A stretch of DNA of 64,000 nt from Acetobacteraceae bacterium (GTDB lineage Bacteria > Pseudomonadota > Alphaproteobacteria > Acetobacterales > Acetobacteraceae), in contig DNXO01000001.1 of NCBI GenBank assembly GCA_003506895.1, positions 1-64,000 on the forward strand. Reading direction: 5' to 3'. Below, piece after piece: positions 1 to 8,868 of this stretch. The notes below the pieces were generated by a model, which was not told the origin of the DNA, ran no database searches, and worked only from the letters and a program-made list of their open reading frames with translations. Position 1 is the stretch's first letter. Each line of letters opens with the position of its first letter. The position numbers and the translations under genes are program-made.

Positions 1-1266
1 CTCGCCACACGCCTCGAACTCCCCACGCCGCGTGGCGATCTCCGCCCCCCCGCGCCCCCCCGCCGGGCGCCCAAGTCCCCCGGCGGCGGGCCCAGCCGCG
101 CCGCCCCCGCCGCCGCCCTGTTCGCCGAACCCGACCTGCTGCTGCTGGACGAACCCACCAACTACCTCGACCTCGAAGGCGCCATGTGGCTAGAGGCTCG
201 GCTACGCAAGTACCCAAACGCCGCCATCATCATCAGCCATGACCGCGAGCTGCTGAACAATTCGGTCGATGCCATCCTGCACCTGCAAAACGGCAAGCTG
301 GACCTGTACACCGGCGGCTATGACGAGTTCGAAAAGCGGCGCGCCGAGAAAGCCCGCCTACTGTCCGCGTTCGCCGCCAAGCAGGAAGCCGAACGGGCGC
401 ATCTGCAAAGCTTCGTCGATCGCTTCCGCGCCAAGGCCAGCAAGGCCGCGCAGGCCCAGTCCCGCATGAAGCGCCTCGCGAAGATGGAGCCGGTGGCCAC
501 CACCATCGAGGAACGTGTCGCCCCCTTCACCCTGCCCTCCCCCACCCGCCCGCTGGCGCCGCCGCTGATGGGGCTGGAAGCTGCATCCGTCGGCTACGGC
601 GGAGAACCGATCCTGCGGAATCTGAACCTGCGCCTGGATGTCGATGACCGCATCGGCCTGCTGGGCGTCAACGGCGCCGGCAAATCCACCTTCGCCAAGA
701 TGGCGGCGGGTGCCCTGCAACTGCAATCCGGCCACATGCAGCGCGAACGCCGGATCAAGGTCGGCTGGTTCCACCAACACCAGATCGAGGCGCTGGACCC
801 CGCCGACACCCCCCTGGACATCATCCGGCGCGAACGGCCCGACGACAACGAAACCTCTTACCGCTCGCGGTTGGCCGGTTTCGGGATCGGCTTCGAAAAG
901 CAATCCACCACGGTCGAAAACCTCTCCGGCGGCGAACGGGCGCGGCTGCTGCTGAACCTTGTCGCCATGGCGGCGCCGCATCTGCTGATCCTGGACGAGC
1001 CGACGAACCATCTGGACATCGACAGCCGCCGCGCACTGCTGGACGCGCTGAACGACTATCAGGGCGCGGTCATCCTGATCACCCATGACCGATCGCTGAT
1101 GGAACTGGTGGCCGACCGGCTATGGCTCGCCGCCGACGGGACGGTGAAACCGTTCGATGGAGATATGGACGACTACGCTCGTTTCGTATTGGATCGGGCC
1201 AAGGGCGGCAGTGCGCCGAGCCAGTTGCGTGGGAACAAGGCGAAGCGGATGAAAAAAGCCGCCTGA
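1..1266 (+). CDS. ABC-F family ATPase, 5' end missing
   Basis: C-terminal part of a soluble ABC-F protein (tandem ATPases without membrane domains, usually acting at the ribosome). The frame is open from base 1. The Walker B of the first ATPase (LLLLDEPTNYLD) lies at about 136-171. The linker is followed by a complete second ATPase with Walker A GVNGAGKS (about 664-687), signature LSGGERAR (about 925) and Walker B LLILDEPTNHLD (about 982-1020). The tail is Lys-rich (GNKAKRMKKAA). The first ATG in the window (184) is internal, since the first ATPase domain lies upstream. Bases 1-115 do not encode a normal signature motif: where LSGGWRMR is expected I read SPGGGPSR, which looks like base-call damage at an assembly edge. 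The arrangement is closest to YheS/Uup-like members; subfamily not certain. Confidence 0.9.
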   Translation, partial: LATRLELPTPRGDLRPPAPPRRAPKSPGGGPSRAAPAAALFAEPDLLLLDEPTNYLDLEGAMWLEARLRKYPNAAIIISHDRELLNNSVDAILHLQNGKLDLYTGGYDEFEKRRAEKARLLSAFAAKQEAERAHLQSFVDRFRAKASKAAQAQSRMKRLAKMEPVATTIEERVAPFTLPSPTRPLAPPLMGLEAASVGYGGEPILRNLNLRLDVDDRIGLLGVNGAGKSTFAKMAAGALQLQSGHMQRERRIKVGWFHQHQIEALDPADTPLDIIRRERPDDNETSYRSRLAGFGIGFEKQSTTVENLSGGERARLLLNLVAMAAPHLLILDEPTNHLDIDSRRALLDALNDYQGAVILITHDRSLMELVADRLWLAADGTVKPFDGDMDDYARFVLDRAKGGSAPSQLRGNKAKRMKKAA

Positions 1267-1284
1267 CGCCGGTTAGGGGGTTGG

Positions 1285-2346
1285 ATGCGGATAGGTCTGT
1301 GGCTGCTGCTAGGCGGCATGGTGTTTGGTGCGGCACAGGCGCTGGCCGCTGACTACCCAACCCCGAAACAGGGTGACTGGGTCGCATCCGACTTCAAATT
1401 CCACACCGGCGAGGTGATGCCGGCTGTCCACCTTCACTATACAACCGTGGGCGACCCAAGGAACGAACCGGTTCTGGTCCTGCACGGCACCGGCCAATCC
1501 GCCGCCGCGATGCTGAACCCGGCCTTCGCGGGCGAGTTGTTCGGCCCAGGCCAGCCGTTGGACGCGGCGAAATACTACATCATCCTGCCCGATGCGCTGG
1601 GGGCGGGCAAATCAACCCGTCCGTCCGAGGGGTTGCGCGCCAAATTCCCGCACTACAACTACGACGATATGGTTCTGGCCCAGTATCGGCTGCTGACCGA
1701 GGGCCTGGGCATCCATCATGTGCGGCTGATCATTGGCAACTCGATGGGCGGGATGCATGTGTGGCTGTGGGGCGAGGCCCATCCCGGCTTCATGGACGCG
1801 CTGGTCCCGATGGCGTCCCAGCCAACCGAGATGTCCAGCCGCAACTGGATGATGCGCCGCATGCTGATCGAGTCGATCCGGCAAGATCCGGCCTACGACA
1901 ATGGCAACTACACGGCGCAACCGCCTGCACTGCGCCTCGCCAACGTGTTCATGGGTATCGCCACCAGCGGCGGCACCCTGGGGTACCAGTCGCTGGCTCC
2001 GACCAGGGCGCTCGCTGACAAGCTGGTGGATCAGCGGCTGGCCGCGACGCCGCCAGCGGATGCGAACGACTTCATCTATCAGTGGGACTCATCCGGAGAT
2101 TACAACGCGGCACCCGCTTTGGACCGGATCAGCGCGCGACTGCTGGCCATCAACTCCGCCGATGATGAGCGCAATCCGCCAGAAACCGGGCTGATGGCCG
2201 GTGCGCTGAAGCATGTGAAGAACGGCCAACTCTTTCTGATCCCAGCCAGCGCCGAAACCCGCGGTCACGGCACCACCGCCATGGCTCGGTTTTGGAAACG
2301 GCAACTGGCGGACTTCCTGGCAGGCGTGCCGAAACCGCCGAAGTAG
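1285..2346 (+). CDS. Secreted alpha/beta hydrolase, MetX (homoserine O-acyltransferase)-like
   Basis: 353 residues starting 18 bp after the ABC-F gene. The N terminus is a Sec signal peptide (LWLLLGGMVFGAAQALA, predicted cleavage before ADYPTP), so the product should be periplasmic. The fold is alpha/beta hydrolase: an oxyanion segment VLVLHGTGQS, the nucleophile elbow GNSMGGMH (Ser near residue 155) and a late His in ETRGHGTTAM. The elbow and the 'GKSTRPSEGLRAKFPHYNY' stretch resemble the MetX acyltransferase branch, but a signal peptide does not fit methionine biosynthesis, so an esterase or hydrolase role is more likely. Substrate unknown. Confidence 0.85.
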   Translation: MRIGLWLLLGGMVFGAAQALAADYPTPKQGDWVASDFKFHTGEVMPAVHLHYTTVGDPRNEPVLVLHGTGQSAAAMLNPAFAGELFGPGQPLDAAKYYIILPDALGAGKSTRPSEGLRAKFPHYNYDDMVLAQYRLLTEGLGIHHVRLIIGNSMGGMHVWLWGEAHPGFMDALVPMASQPTEMSSRNWMMRRMLIESIRQDPAYDNGNYTAQPPALRLANVFMGIATSGGTLGYQSLAPTRALADKLVDQRLAATPPADANDFIYQWDSSGDYNAAPALDRISARLLAINSADDERNPPETGLMAGALKHVKNGQLFLIPASAETRGHGTTAMARFWKRQLADFLAGVPKPPK

Positions 2347-2462
2347 TAGCATTCCGGCCGCGGTCTCTCCCGAAAGTGTCGAAACGACCGAAAGCGGCCA
2401 TCTCCAACGCCGGTTCGTATAGCGTTGCTTGACGGAACACGCGCATTCTGACAAGGTTATTC

Positions 2463-2741
2463 GTGAAAATTCGGACCGTCATTCACAAAGGCCTGCGTCG
2501 CCTGATCGAGGACGATAATACGTCAGGCTTGCCGGCCGCCGTGGTGCCGAAGGTCCGCAACATCGTCTCCTTCCTGCAAGACATGGAGCAGGAAAGCGAA
2601 TTGCGAACCGTACCGTCCTGGAAAGCCCATCAGCTAACCGGCGATCGGAAAGGTGTCTGGAGCCTGTTTGTCACCAAGAACTGGCGCATCACGTTCCGGA
2701 TCGATCAGGCCGAGATCGAGATCTATCGATCTCGACTATGA
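2463..2741 (+). CDS. higB: HigB-type RelE-superfamily toxin with frameshifted C terminus
   Basis: GTG-started 92-residue RelE/HigB-like toxin, a ribosome-dependent mRNA endonuclease family paired with HigA. Family-like features are KGLRRLIEDD near the N terminus, a Leu-rich helix and the core SLFVTKNWRITFRI. In-frame translation ends IYRSRL, but removing one base at about 2727 restores a family-like ending, IYDLDYEDYH, with a stop at 2752-2754, 12 bp before higA. A single-base insertion (real or sequencing error) has therefore probably changed the last ~8 residues. The toxin body is intact and activity cannot be judged from sequence. Confidence 0.85.
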   Translation: MKIRTVIHKGLRRLIEDDNTSGLPAAVVPKVRNIVSFLQDMEQESELRTVPSWKAHQLTGDRKGVWSLFVTKNWRITFRIDQAEIEIYRSRL

Positions 2742-2766
2742 AGACTACCACTAGGAGAATGGATCC

Positions 2767-3102
2767 ATGGTTCAGGAACTGGGCATTCGCATGAAGAATC
2801 CAGCCCATCCGGGCGGGTTCGTGAAGACTGAAATTATCGAGCCGCTAGGGCTGTCGGTGACGAACGCCGCGCAGGCGCTGGGAATCACGCGCGCCGCCCT
2901 ATCGACTTTCTTGAACGAGCGGGCATCGCTGTCGCCGGACATGGCGATCCGGATCGAGAAGGCCTTTGGTGTCTCGATGGAAACGCTCATGCGCATGCAA
3001 AACAGCTTCGATATTGCGCTCGCCCACAAGCGCGCGGGCGAGATCGCGGTAACGCGCTATGTGCCGATGATTCATGAGGAACAGCAATCCAAGCCGTTTT
3101 GA
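2767..3102 (+). CDS. higA: HigA-type antitoxin, XRE-family HTH
   Basis: 111 residues. An XRE helix-turn-helix spans about residues 30-80 (TNAAQALGITRAALSTFLN; MAIRIEKAFGVS), the standard HigA layout in which the antitoxin follows its toxin and represses the operon. The start at 2767 has AGGAG 8 bp upstream, right where the ancestral higB stop would fall; an internal ATG at 2791 (MKNPAHPGG) matches the usual HigA N terminus and is an alternative. The C terminus after the HTH is short and unstructured. Confidence 0.9.
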   Translation: MVQELGIRMKNPAHPGGFVKTEIIEPLGLSVTNAAQALGITRAALSTFLNERASLSPDMAIRIEKAFGVSMETLMRMQNSFDIALAHKRAGEIAVTRYVPMIHEEQQSKPF

Positions 3103-3271
3103 AAACGAGTGCCCACAAATTCTATCAATTAGGCGAAACATTTGACGGGAATAACGCCACCGGAAGGTCGGTGTCAGGTTAAACTCGGATCAGTTCGATG
3201 CGCGCCCTCGCCATCTGGACAATCTCTACTTCTCCGCACAAGTTGGTACTAACCGGTAAAGGAGGGAGACA

Positions 3272-4309
3272 ATGCGTTTCGGACTGTTCGGCGCCGCCCA
3301 GGCGCAGCGCAACCAAGGCCCGGACGTCGATAGCGCGGCCGGTTTCAACGACTACATCGAATACCTGATCGAGGCCGAAGCGCTAGGCTACCACAGCTCG
3401 TTCATGGTCGAGCATCATTTCACCGGCTTTGGCCAGGTCTCCGCCACGCTGAACCTGCTGGGCTGGATCGGCGCCAAGACCTCCACCTTGCGCCTTGGAA
3501 CGGCGGTGCTCGTGCTGCCCTGGCACAATCCGGTGCTGCTCGCCGAACAGGCCGCGACGCTCGATCTGCTGTCTGGTGGTCGGCTGGATTTCGGCGTCGG
3601 CAAGGGCTATCGCCACAACGAATTCGTTGGCTTCCGCATCCCGATGGAGCAGGCCGAGGACCGGTTCAACGAATCCATCGACATCATCACCAAATCCTGG
3701 ACATCGAACGAGCGGTTTTCGTTCCACGGCAAGTATTGGCAGTACGACGACATCATCGTCGAACCGCCGACGCACCAACGCCCGCATCCGCCGTTCTGGC
3801 AGGGCGCCGGCAGCCAGGGCAGCATCCGCAAGGTCGCGGCGCGCGGGCATAATCTGTTGCTGGACCAGTTCGCCTCGATGGACGAAACGATGAACCGCTT
3901 CAACACCTACAAAGCGGCGATGCTGGCGAACGGCCACGGCTTCGATCCCGCTCGGGTAGCGGTAGCCCGAGCGTTTTTTGTTACGGATACCGAGGAGCAG
4001 AAGGTTGAGGCGCTGCATCGGCGGATGACCGCGCAGCGCCGCCTGCACACCGTCAGCCAGACGCCGGACAACAACAACAAAGCCAGCATCATGGCGTTCT
4101 CCGACACGTTTGAAGCGAACGAGGAAGCCACGCTGTTCGGCGATCCCGACCATATCTGCCGCAAAGTGGAATGGCTGCGAAACCAGGGCGTCGAATACAT
4201 CCTGCTGAACGGCGGCGGCACATCACGTGAAAACCTGCGCCGCTTCGCCAAAGAGGTCATGCCGCACTTCCGCGGGGAAGCGGCGACGCACATCGTCGCG
4301 GCGGAGTAA
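3272..4309 (+). CDS. Luciferase-like (LLM class) flavin-dependent monooxygenase
   Basis: 345 residues with an excellent ribosome site (AAAGGAGGGAGACA before ATG). Family features: N-terminal MRFGLFG beta strand, FMVEHHFTGFG, the TLRLGTAVLVLPWHNP strand, LDLLSGGRLDFGVGKGYRHNEF, and a C-terminal DHICRKVEWLRNQGVEYILLNGG. LLM enzymes use reduced FMN or F420 and O2 to oxidise aldehydes, ketones, sulfonates or aromatic substrates. It leads a probable three-gene operon with the SDR (6 bp downstream) and the lactonase-like hydrolase, suggesting oxygenation, oxidation and hydrolysis of one substrate, not identifiable here. Confidence 0.9.
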   Translation: MRFGLFGAAQAQRNQGPDVDSAAGFNDYIEYLIEAEALGYHSSFMVEHHFTGFGQVSATLNLLGWIGAKTSTLRLGTAVLVLPWHNPVLLAEQAATLDLLSGGRLDFGVGKGYRHNEFVGFRIPMEQAEDRFNESIDIITKSWTSNERFSFHGKYWQYDDIIVEPPTHQRPHPPFWQGAGSQGSIRKVAARGHNLLLDQFASMDETMNRFNTYKAAMLANGHGFDPARVAVARAFFVTDTEEQKVEALHRRMTAQRRLHTVSQTPDNNNKASIMAFSDTFEANEEATLFGDPDHICRKVEWLRNQGVEYILLNGGGTSRENLRRFAKEVMPHFRGEAATHIVAAE

Positions 4310-4315
4310 GGCGCC

Positions 4316-5149
4316 ATGACTGATCGGGTCGCGATCGTTACCGGCGGGCTGCGCGGCCTTGGGCGCGGCATGACGCTGGGCCTGGCGGCAACCGGCGTGA
4401 AGGTGGTGGCAGTCGGGCATCTCGCCGAGGACGTCGCGGCCATGGAAGGCACGCCGAACGTGCGGGCGATGGTGGCTGACATACGCTCCGGCGAGGCATG
4501 CGACCGGATCGTAGCCGAAGCGCGGTCGGCGTTCGGCCGGCTGGACATCCTGGTCAACAATGCCGGCCTGACCTTCACCTATATCGATCCCGACCGCTTC
4601 CGGCGCGAAAACCCCCGGAAATTCTGGGAGGTCGGCGATGAGGTGGTCCAAAACGTCATGGACACCAACTTCGTCGCCCATGACAAGATGACCCGGCGGG
4701 TCGCGCCGATCCTGGTGAAGCAGGGGTGGGGTCGCATCGTCAACGTGACGACCATGCTGGCAACGATGAACCGGGCCGGCTGTCAGCCCTACGGCTCGTC
4801 GAAGGCCGCGCTGGAGATGGCAACGGAAATCTGGGCCAAGGAACTGGTCGATACCGGCGTAACGGTCAATATCGTCAATCCCGGCGCCGGCGCTAACACC
4901 CCCGGCATGGCCCGGGAAATGCGCGACTGGAGCCGGGAAGGCAAACGACCACGGCTGGTTGAGCCGGATGAGATGGTACCCCCGCTGCTCTATGTCGTTT
5001 CGACGGCGGCGGATAAGGTCAACGGGTATCGTTTCGATGCGCTGACCTGGGATTCATCCCTGCCGCCGCCCGTCGCCGCTCGGTTGAACGGCCGGCCGGC
5101 CGGGTTCGTTCTGCATCCGCGCGATGTGGATACGTTCCCGGGCGAATAG
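4316..5149 (+). CDS. SDR family NAD(P)-dependent oxidoreductase
   Basis: 277-residue classical short-chain dehydrogenase. Visible: TGGLRGLGRG nucleotide-binding loop (residues 9-18), NNAG (about 80), and YGSSK with catalytic Tyr and Lys (about 161-165). The usual catalytic Ser, 13 residues before the Tyr, is replaced by Thr (NVTTML), a conservative change. After the first beta-alpha unit the Asp/Arg usually deciding NAD versus NADP is not clear (VVAVGHLAED). Directly downstream of the luciferase-like monooxygenase and probably co-transcribed. Confidence 0.9.
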   Translation: MTDRVAIVTGGLRGLGRGMTLGLAATGVKVVAVGHLAEDVAAMEGTPNVRAMVADIRSGEACDRIVAEARSAFGRLDILVNNAGLTFTYIDPDRFRRENPRKFWEVGDEVVQNVMDTNFVAHDKMTRRVAPILVKQGWGRIVNVTTMLATMNRAGCQPYGSSKAALEMATEIWAKELVDTGVTVNIVNPGAGANTPGMAREMRDWSREGKRPRLVEPDEMVPPLLYVVSTAADKVNGYRFDALTWDSSLPPPVAARLNGRPAGFVLHPRDVDTFPGE

Positions 5150-5192
5150 CCCCCACCCGGCCAGCGCGACATCCACGACAAGGAAAACATCC

Positions 5193-5978
5193 ATGGAAAA
5201 CTGGAACCCGAAACCACTCGACCCCGGTATGATTCAGCTCCACCGCCGCGGTAACGGTAAGCCACTGGTCATGATCCACTGCCTGGGCCAGTCCTGGCGC
5301 CTGTGGGACGTGCTGGACCCACTGATGGATCGGAACGAGCTGATCGGATACAGTCTGCCCGGTCATCCCGGCACCGCGCTGCCCGGCCACCAATACGGCG
5401 TTCCCGAACTGACCGAACAGCTTCGCGCCGTCGCTCTGCGTGAGGGGCTGACGAAGTTCCACCTGATCGGAATCTCCATGGGCGGCAGCATCGCCCAACA
5501 TTTCGCCGGCACTTATCCGGCGATGGTGGACAAGCTGGTGTTGATGGATTGCTCGCCGCGTTACGACGACGAAGCTCGGGCCAACTGGCCGGTGCGCGCG
5601 GCGGCGGCCCGAACGAACGGGGTAAAGAGCCTGATCCCCACGCTGATGGAGATCTTCTTCACCGAGGGATCACGCAATGAGAACGGCCCGAATGTTCGCC
5701 ACGTCCGCGAAACGTTCGAGGCATGCGAGAATGAGGGATACGCCCTGGCTTGCGAGGCGCTGGCCACGCTCGACGCCCGCGGGCAAACAAAGAAAATCGC
5801 CGCCAAGACGCTGATCATGCTGGGGTCCGCCGAACGCCAGTCGTTCAAGGATGCGGCGAAGTGGATGAACGAGACGATCCCGAACAGCAAGCTCGTGGAA
5901 GTCCCCGTCGCCGGCCACGCCTCGGTGCGGGAGCGCCCGGCATTCGTTGTCGAACAACTGCGTGCGTTCTTGGATTAA
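5193..5978 (+). CDS. Alpha/beta hydrolase, 3-oxoadipate enol-lactonase-like
   Basis: 261 residues from the ATG at 5193, chosen because AAGGA lies 9 bp upstream and the sequence before it has no family homology pattern. The nucleophile elbow is GISMGGS, with an oxyanion segment MIHCLGQSW, LVLMDCSPRYDD after the elbow, and a late catalytic His in VAGHASVRERP. The arrangement matches the PcaD/enol-lactonase branch used in beta-ketoadipate type ring-cleavage pathways. No other pca gene is near, so the lactone substrate is uncertain. Third gene of the monooxygenase-SDR-hydrolase run. Confidence 0.85.
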   Translation: MENWNPKPLDPGMIQLHRRGNGKPLVMIHCLGQSWRLWDVLDPLMDRNELIGYSLPGHPGTALPGHQYGVPELTEQLRAVALREGLTKFHLIGISMGGSIAQHFAGTYPAMVDKLVLMDCSPRYDDEARANWPVRAAAARTNGVKSLIPTLMEIFFTEGSRNENGPNVRHVRETFEACENEGYALACEALATLDARGQTKKIAAKTLIMLGSAERQSFKDAAKWMNETIPNSKLVEVPVAGHASVRERPAFVVEQLRAFLD

Positions 5979-6026
5979 TCCGGCCGGCAAGCAGCCCGTC
6001 ATGGTCAGAGCCGTGACGGTCCCGCT

Positions 6027-7388
6027 TCAGGCCGGCTTTGCCACCGCCTCCAGATTCCGTCCGCTGGTTTCGTGCGCCAAGACCAATGTCAGGCCCGATG
6101 AGGTGAACTGAAACGCGGCCATCAGGCCCCACACCCAAATCAGGTTGTCGGCGCTCAGCAGAAATCCGGCAACGATGGGTGAGACCATGCCGCCGAACCG
6201 GCCCCATCCCATCGCGATGGCCGCGCCCTTGCCGCGAATACGCACCGGATAAACCTCGGGTGTATAGACAGTCATCGCCAACGATGCGGCGTCGGCGAAA
6301 CCCGCGTAAACCATCGCGGTGACCAGAAGCGCGGTCTCGGTGGCGGCTTGCGTCAACATCAACGCCGCCGCACCGGCGACGCCATAGCCGATGACGATCA
6401 GTGCCTTGCGCCCAAGAATGTCGATCAGGCTGAACGAGAACACCCGCCCGACGATCGACGTTCCCGCAACAATGAACGTGTAGGTCAAGGAGCGAGTCAG
6501 GTTGATATGATAATAAGTCGCGAAAATCGTCGGCAGCCACACACTGAACGCATACGACGCGAAACCGGAACAAAACCACATCATCCAGGTATGCACGACA
6601 CGGCGCGCGTATTGCGCTGTGAACAGGTCGCCAAACGTCGCCTCCCGTTCCCTCTGGTGCACTGGCAACGCCGCCACTTCCGCCGCCGCCTGGGTCAGCA
6701 TCCCGTCGGTCACACCGATATAGGCCATTGAGGCCCGCGCTTCGTCATGCCGCCGCTGATCGGCCAGCCACCGGGGCGACTCAGGCACACCGCGACGGAT
6801 GACAAATGCCAGGATCGCCGGCAGTGCCCCCAAAGCGAACAACCAGCGCCAGCCGAAGTTGGGTACGATCGCCAGCCCCGCGCCGGCGGCGGCGAAAATA
6901 CCGATCGGCCAGCACAGCGGCAGCGTGGCGCTGATACGACCGCGGATGCGCGCGGGGGCGAACTCCGCGACCAGCGCCTGATCGATCGGCACCATGCCGC
7001 CGAGGCCCAGACCCGTCAGGAAGCGAGCACCCACGAGAAAACCGAGCGACATGGAGAGTCCGGCGATTCCGGTGCAGACCGAGAACATCAGGACGGTGGC
7101 GGCAAACACGACGCGCCGACCCCACCGGTCGGCAACCCAGCCCCAGAACCATGAGCCCAGGCCCATCCCGGCGAGCGCCGCCGAACCGATCAGGCCAAGT
7201 TGTTTGGGATCAAGATTGAACTCGGCCTTGATCAGCGGCATGCCGTAGGAAACGATAACAATATCGAACGAGTCAAAGAAGAACCCAGCGGCCGCCACGG
7301 CGATCACGAACATAAGCGCCTTGTTCAGGGTGACCTTGTCGATCGCGCGCCCGATCACGTCGGCAGTCAGATCCTGGGCGCGGTTCAT
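6027..7388 (-). CDS. MFS transporter, organic/aromatic acid type
   Basis: 453 residues with about 12 membrane segments. MFS signatures: loop 2-3 GWVADRWGRRVV, the D(F)DSFDIV motif in TM1 typical of aromatic-acid/niacin-type carriers, RFLTGLGLGGMVP in TM4, PESPRWL after TM6, and IDILGRKALIVIG in loop 8-9. A cytoplasmic inner-membrane symporter of an organic acid is the likely role. It is divergent from the fumarylacetoacetase gene and next to the monooxygenase/hydrolase operon, so it may import that pathway's substrate. Confidence 0.88.
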   Translation of the reverse strand: MNRAQDLTADVIGRAIDKVTLNKALMFVIAVAAAGFFFDSFDIVIVSYGMPLIKAEFNLDPKQLGLIGSAALAGMGLGSWFWGWVADRWGRRVVFAATVLMFSVCTGIAGLSMSLGFLVGARFLTGLGLGGMVPIDQALVAEFAPARIRGRISATLPLCWPIGIFAAAGAGLAIVPNFGWRWLFALGALPAILAFVIRRGVPESPRWLADQRRHDEARASMAYIGVTDGMLTQAAAEVAALPVHQREREATFGDLFTAQYARRVVHTWMMWFCSGFASYAFSVWLPTIFATYYHINLTRSLTYTFIVAGTSIVGRVFSFSLIDILGRKALIVIGYGVAGAAALMLTQAATETALLVTAMVYAGFADAASLAMTVYTPEVYPVRIRGKGAAIAMGWGRFGGMVSPIVAGFLLSADNLIWVWGLMAAFQFTSSGLTLVLAHETSGRNLEAVAKPA

Positions 7389-7539
7389 ATTGCTTCATCC
7401 CCCAAGCCATCGTCTCGGCGTTCAGGCGCCGTTACGGAATTGTTCGCTCAGGCCAGCCCAGAGCGCAAGTTTCCGGCCCACGGGTTTTACCTCCGGCGCG
7501 ACGCGCGCTATCCAGCTTCCCACATAGGGGACAACGCCA

Positions 7540-8862
7540 ATGATCGACGAAACGCACGCCGCCGCACGCACCAGTTGGGTCACCTCCGCGAACGGCCACC
7601 CGGCATTTCCAATTCAGAACCTTCCGCTCGGCGTTTTCAGCCCTGTGGGCGGGTCAGCCCGCGGTGGCGTCGCGATCGGCGACAGCATCCTTGATATCGG
7701 GGCAGCACTAGAGGCTGGTTTGTTTTCCGGTGCCGCTCGCGATGCGGCTGAAGCAGCGTCAGGCCGGACGATGAACCCGCTGTTGGAAGCCGGACCGGCT
7801 GCCCGTCACGCGCTGCGCCGGCGAGTGGGTGAGATCCTGGACGCCGCAAGTCTCGATGCATCGAAGGTCCAGGGTATCTCCGCCCGGCTGCTGCACGACG
7901 CCGCGTCAAGCAGCATCCACCTGCCGGCGCGGATCGGCGACTTCACCGATTTCTACGCCGGCATCCATCATGCCCATACCGCGGGCTCGATCAGCCGCCC
8001 GGAAAACCCGCTGATGCCCAACTACAAATATGTGCCAGTCGCATATCATAGCAGGGCGTCGTCGGTGCGCCCGTCAGGCGGGACGGTTCGCCGCCCCAAC
8101 GGTCAGCGCAAGCCGCCGGAGCAGGCCGCGCCGGATTTCGGGCCATGCCGAAACCTCGACTACGAACTGGAATTCGGCATTTGGATCGGCGAGGGCAACG
8201 ACCTCGGCGCGCCGATCCCGATCGCGGAGGCATCGCGCCATATCGCCGGTTTCTGCATGCTGAACGATTGGTCGGCGCGCGATATCCAGGCATGGGAGTC
8301 CCAGCCGCTGGGTCCGTTCCTGGCGAAAAGCCTCTCTACGTTCATCTCTCCGTGGATCGTTACGGCCGAGGCCCTGGCGCCGTTCCGGATCGCCCAACCG
8401 CCCCGTCCCTCCGGTGATCCCGCCCCGCTACCGCACCTGAACGATGCCGCCGATCAGGCGAAAGGCTGTTTCGACATCGACTTCCAGGTTCTTCTGCTGA
8501 CACCGAAGATGCGGGCGGCAGGCGCCGCACCGCACGTATTGTCGCGTTCAAACGCCGCGATGCTGTATTGGACGGTGGCACAGATGGTGGCGCATCACAC
8601 GTCGAACGGCTGCAACCTTCAACCGGGTGATCTGTTCGGCAGCGGCACGATATCCGGCACGACACCGGGGACGGAAGGTTGCCTGTTGGAAATGACGCGC
8701 GGCGGTCGCAATCCGGTGTCGTTGCCGAACGGCGAAACCCGGACGTATCTACAGGACGGTGACGAAGTGAGCTTCCGCGGCACCGCGCATCGCGATGGAT
8801 ACGTGTCGATCGGATTCGGCGAATGCCGCGGCACTGTCACGGAGGCCCTGCCGGCGGGATAA
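7540..8862 (+). CDS. fahA: Fumarylacetoacetase
   Basis: 440 residues, close to the family's ~420. Cleaves fumarylacetoacetate to fumarate and acetoacetate, the last step of tyrosine/homogentisate breakdown. The N-terminal SH3-like domain begins SWVTSANGHPAFPIQNLPLG; the catalytic segment is DFTDFYAGIHHAHT (metal Asp and the HH pair); metal-binding Glu residues are in LDYELEFGIW and the Asp in LNDWSARDIQAWE. The start has AGGGGACAACGCC upstream. No homogentisate dioxygenase is in the window; the two flanking MFS genes may feed the pathway. Confidence 0.95.
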   Translation: MIDETHAAARTSWVTSANGHPAFPIQNLPLGVFSPVGGSARGGVAIGDSILDIGAALEAGLFSGAARDAAEAASGRTMNPLLEAGPAARHALRRRVGEILDAASLDASKVQGISARLLHDAASSSIHLPARIGDFTDFYAGIHHAHTAGSISRPENPLMPNYKYVPVAYHSRASSVRPSGGTVRRPNGQRKPPEQAAPDFGPCRNLDYELEFGIWIGEGNDLGAPIPIAEASRHIAGFCMLNDWSARDIQAWESQPLGPFLAKSLSTFISPWIVTAEALAPFRIAQPPRPSGDPAPLPHLNDAADQAKGCFDIDFQVLLLTPKMRAAGAAPHVLSRSNAAMLYWTVAQMVAHHTSNGCNLQPGDLFGSGTISGTTPGTEGCLLEMTRGGRNPVSLPNGETRTYLQDGDEVSFRGTAHRDGYVSIGFGECRGTVTEALPAG

Positions 8863-8868
8863 TAATGC

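Noticed and set aside
2767..3102. HigA as a stand-alone phage-type repressor
   Set aside because: Position after HigB with shared ribosome site and the HigA length fit an antitoxin.
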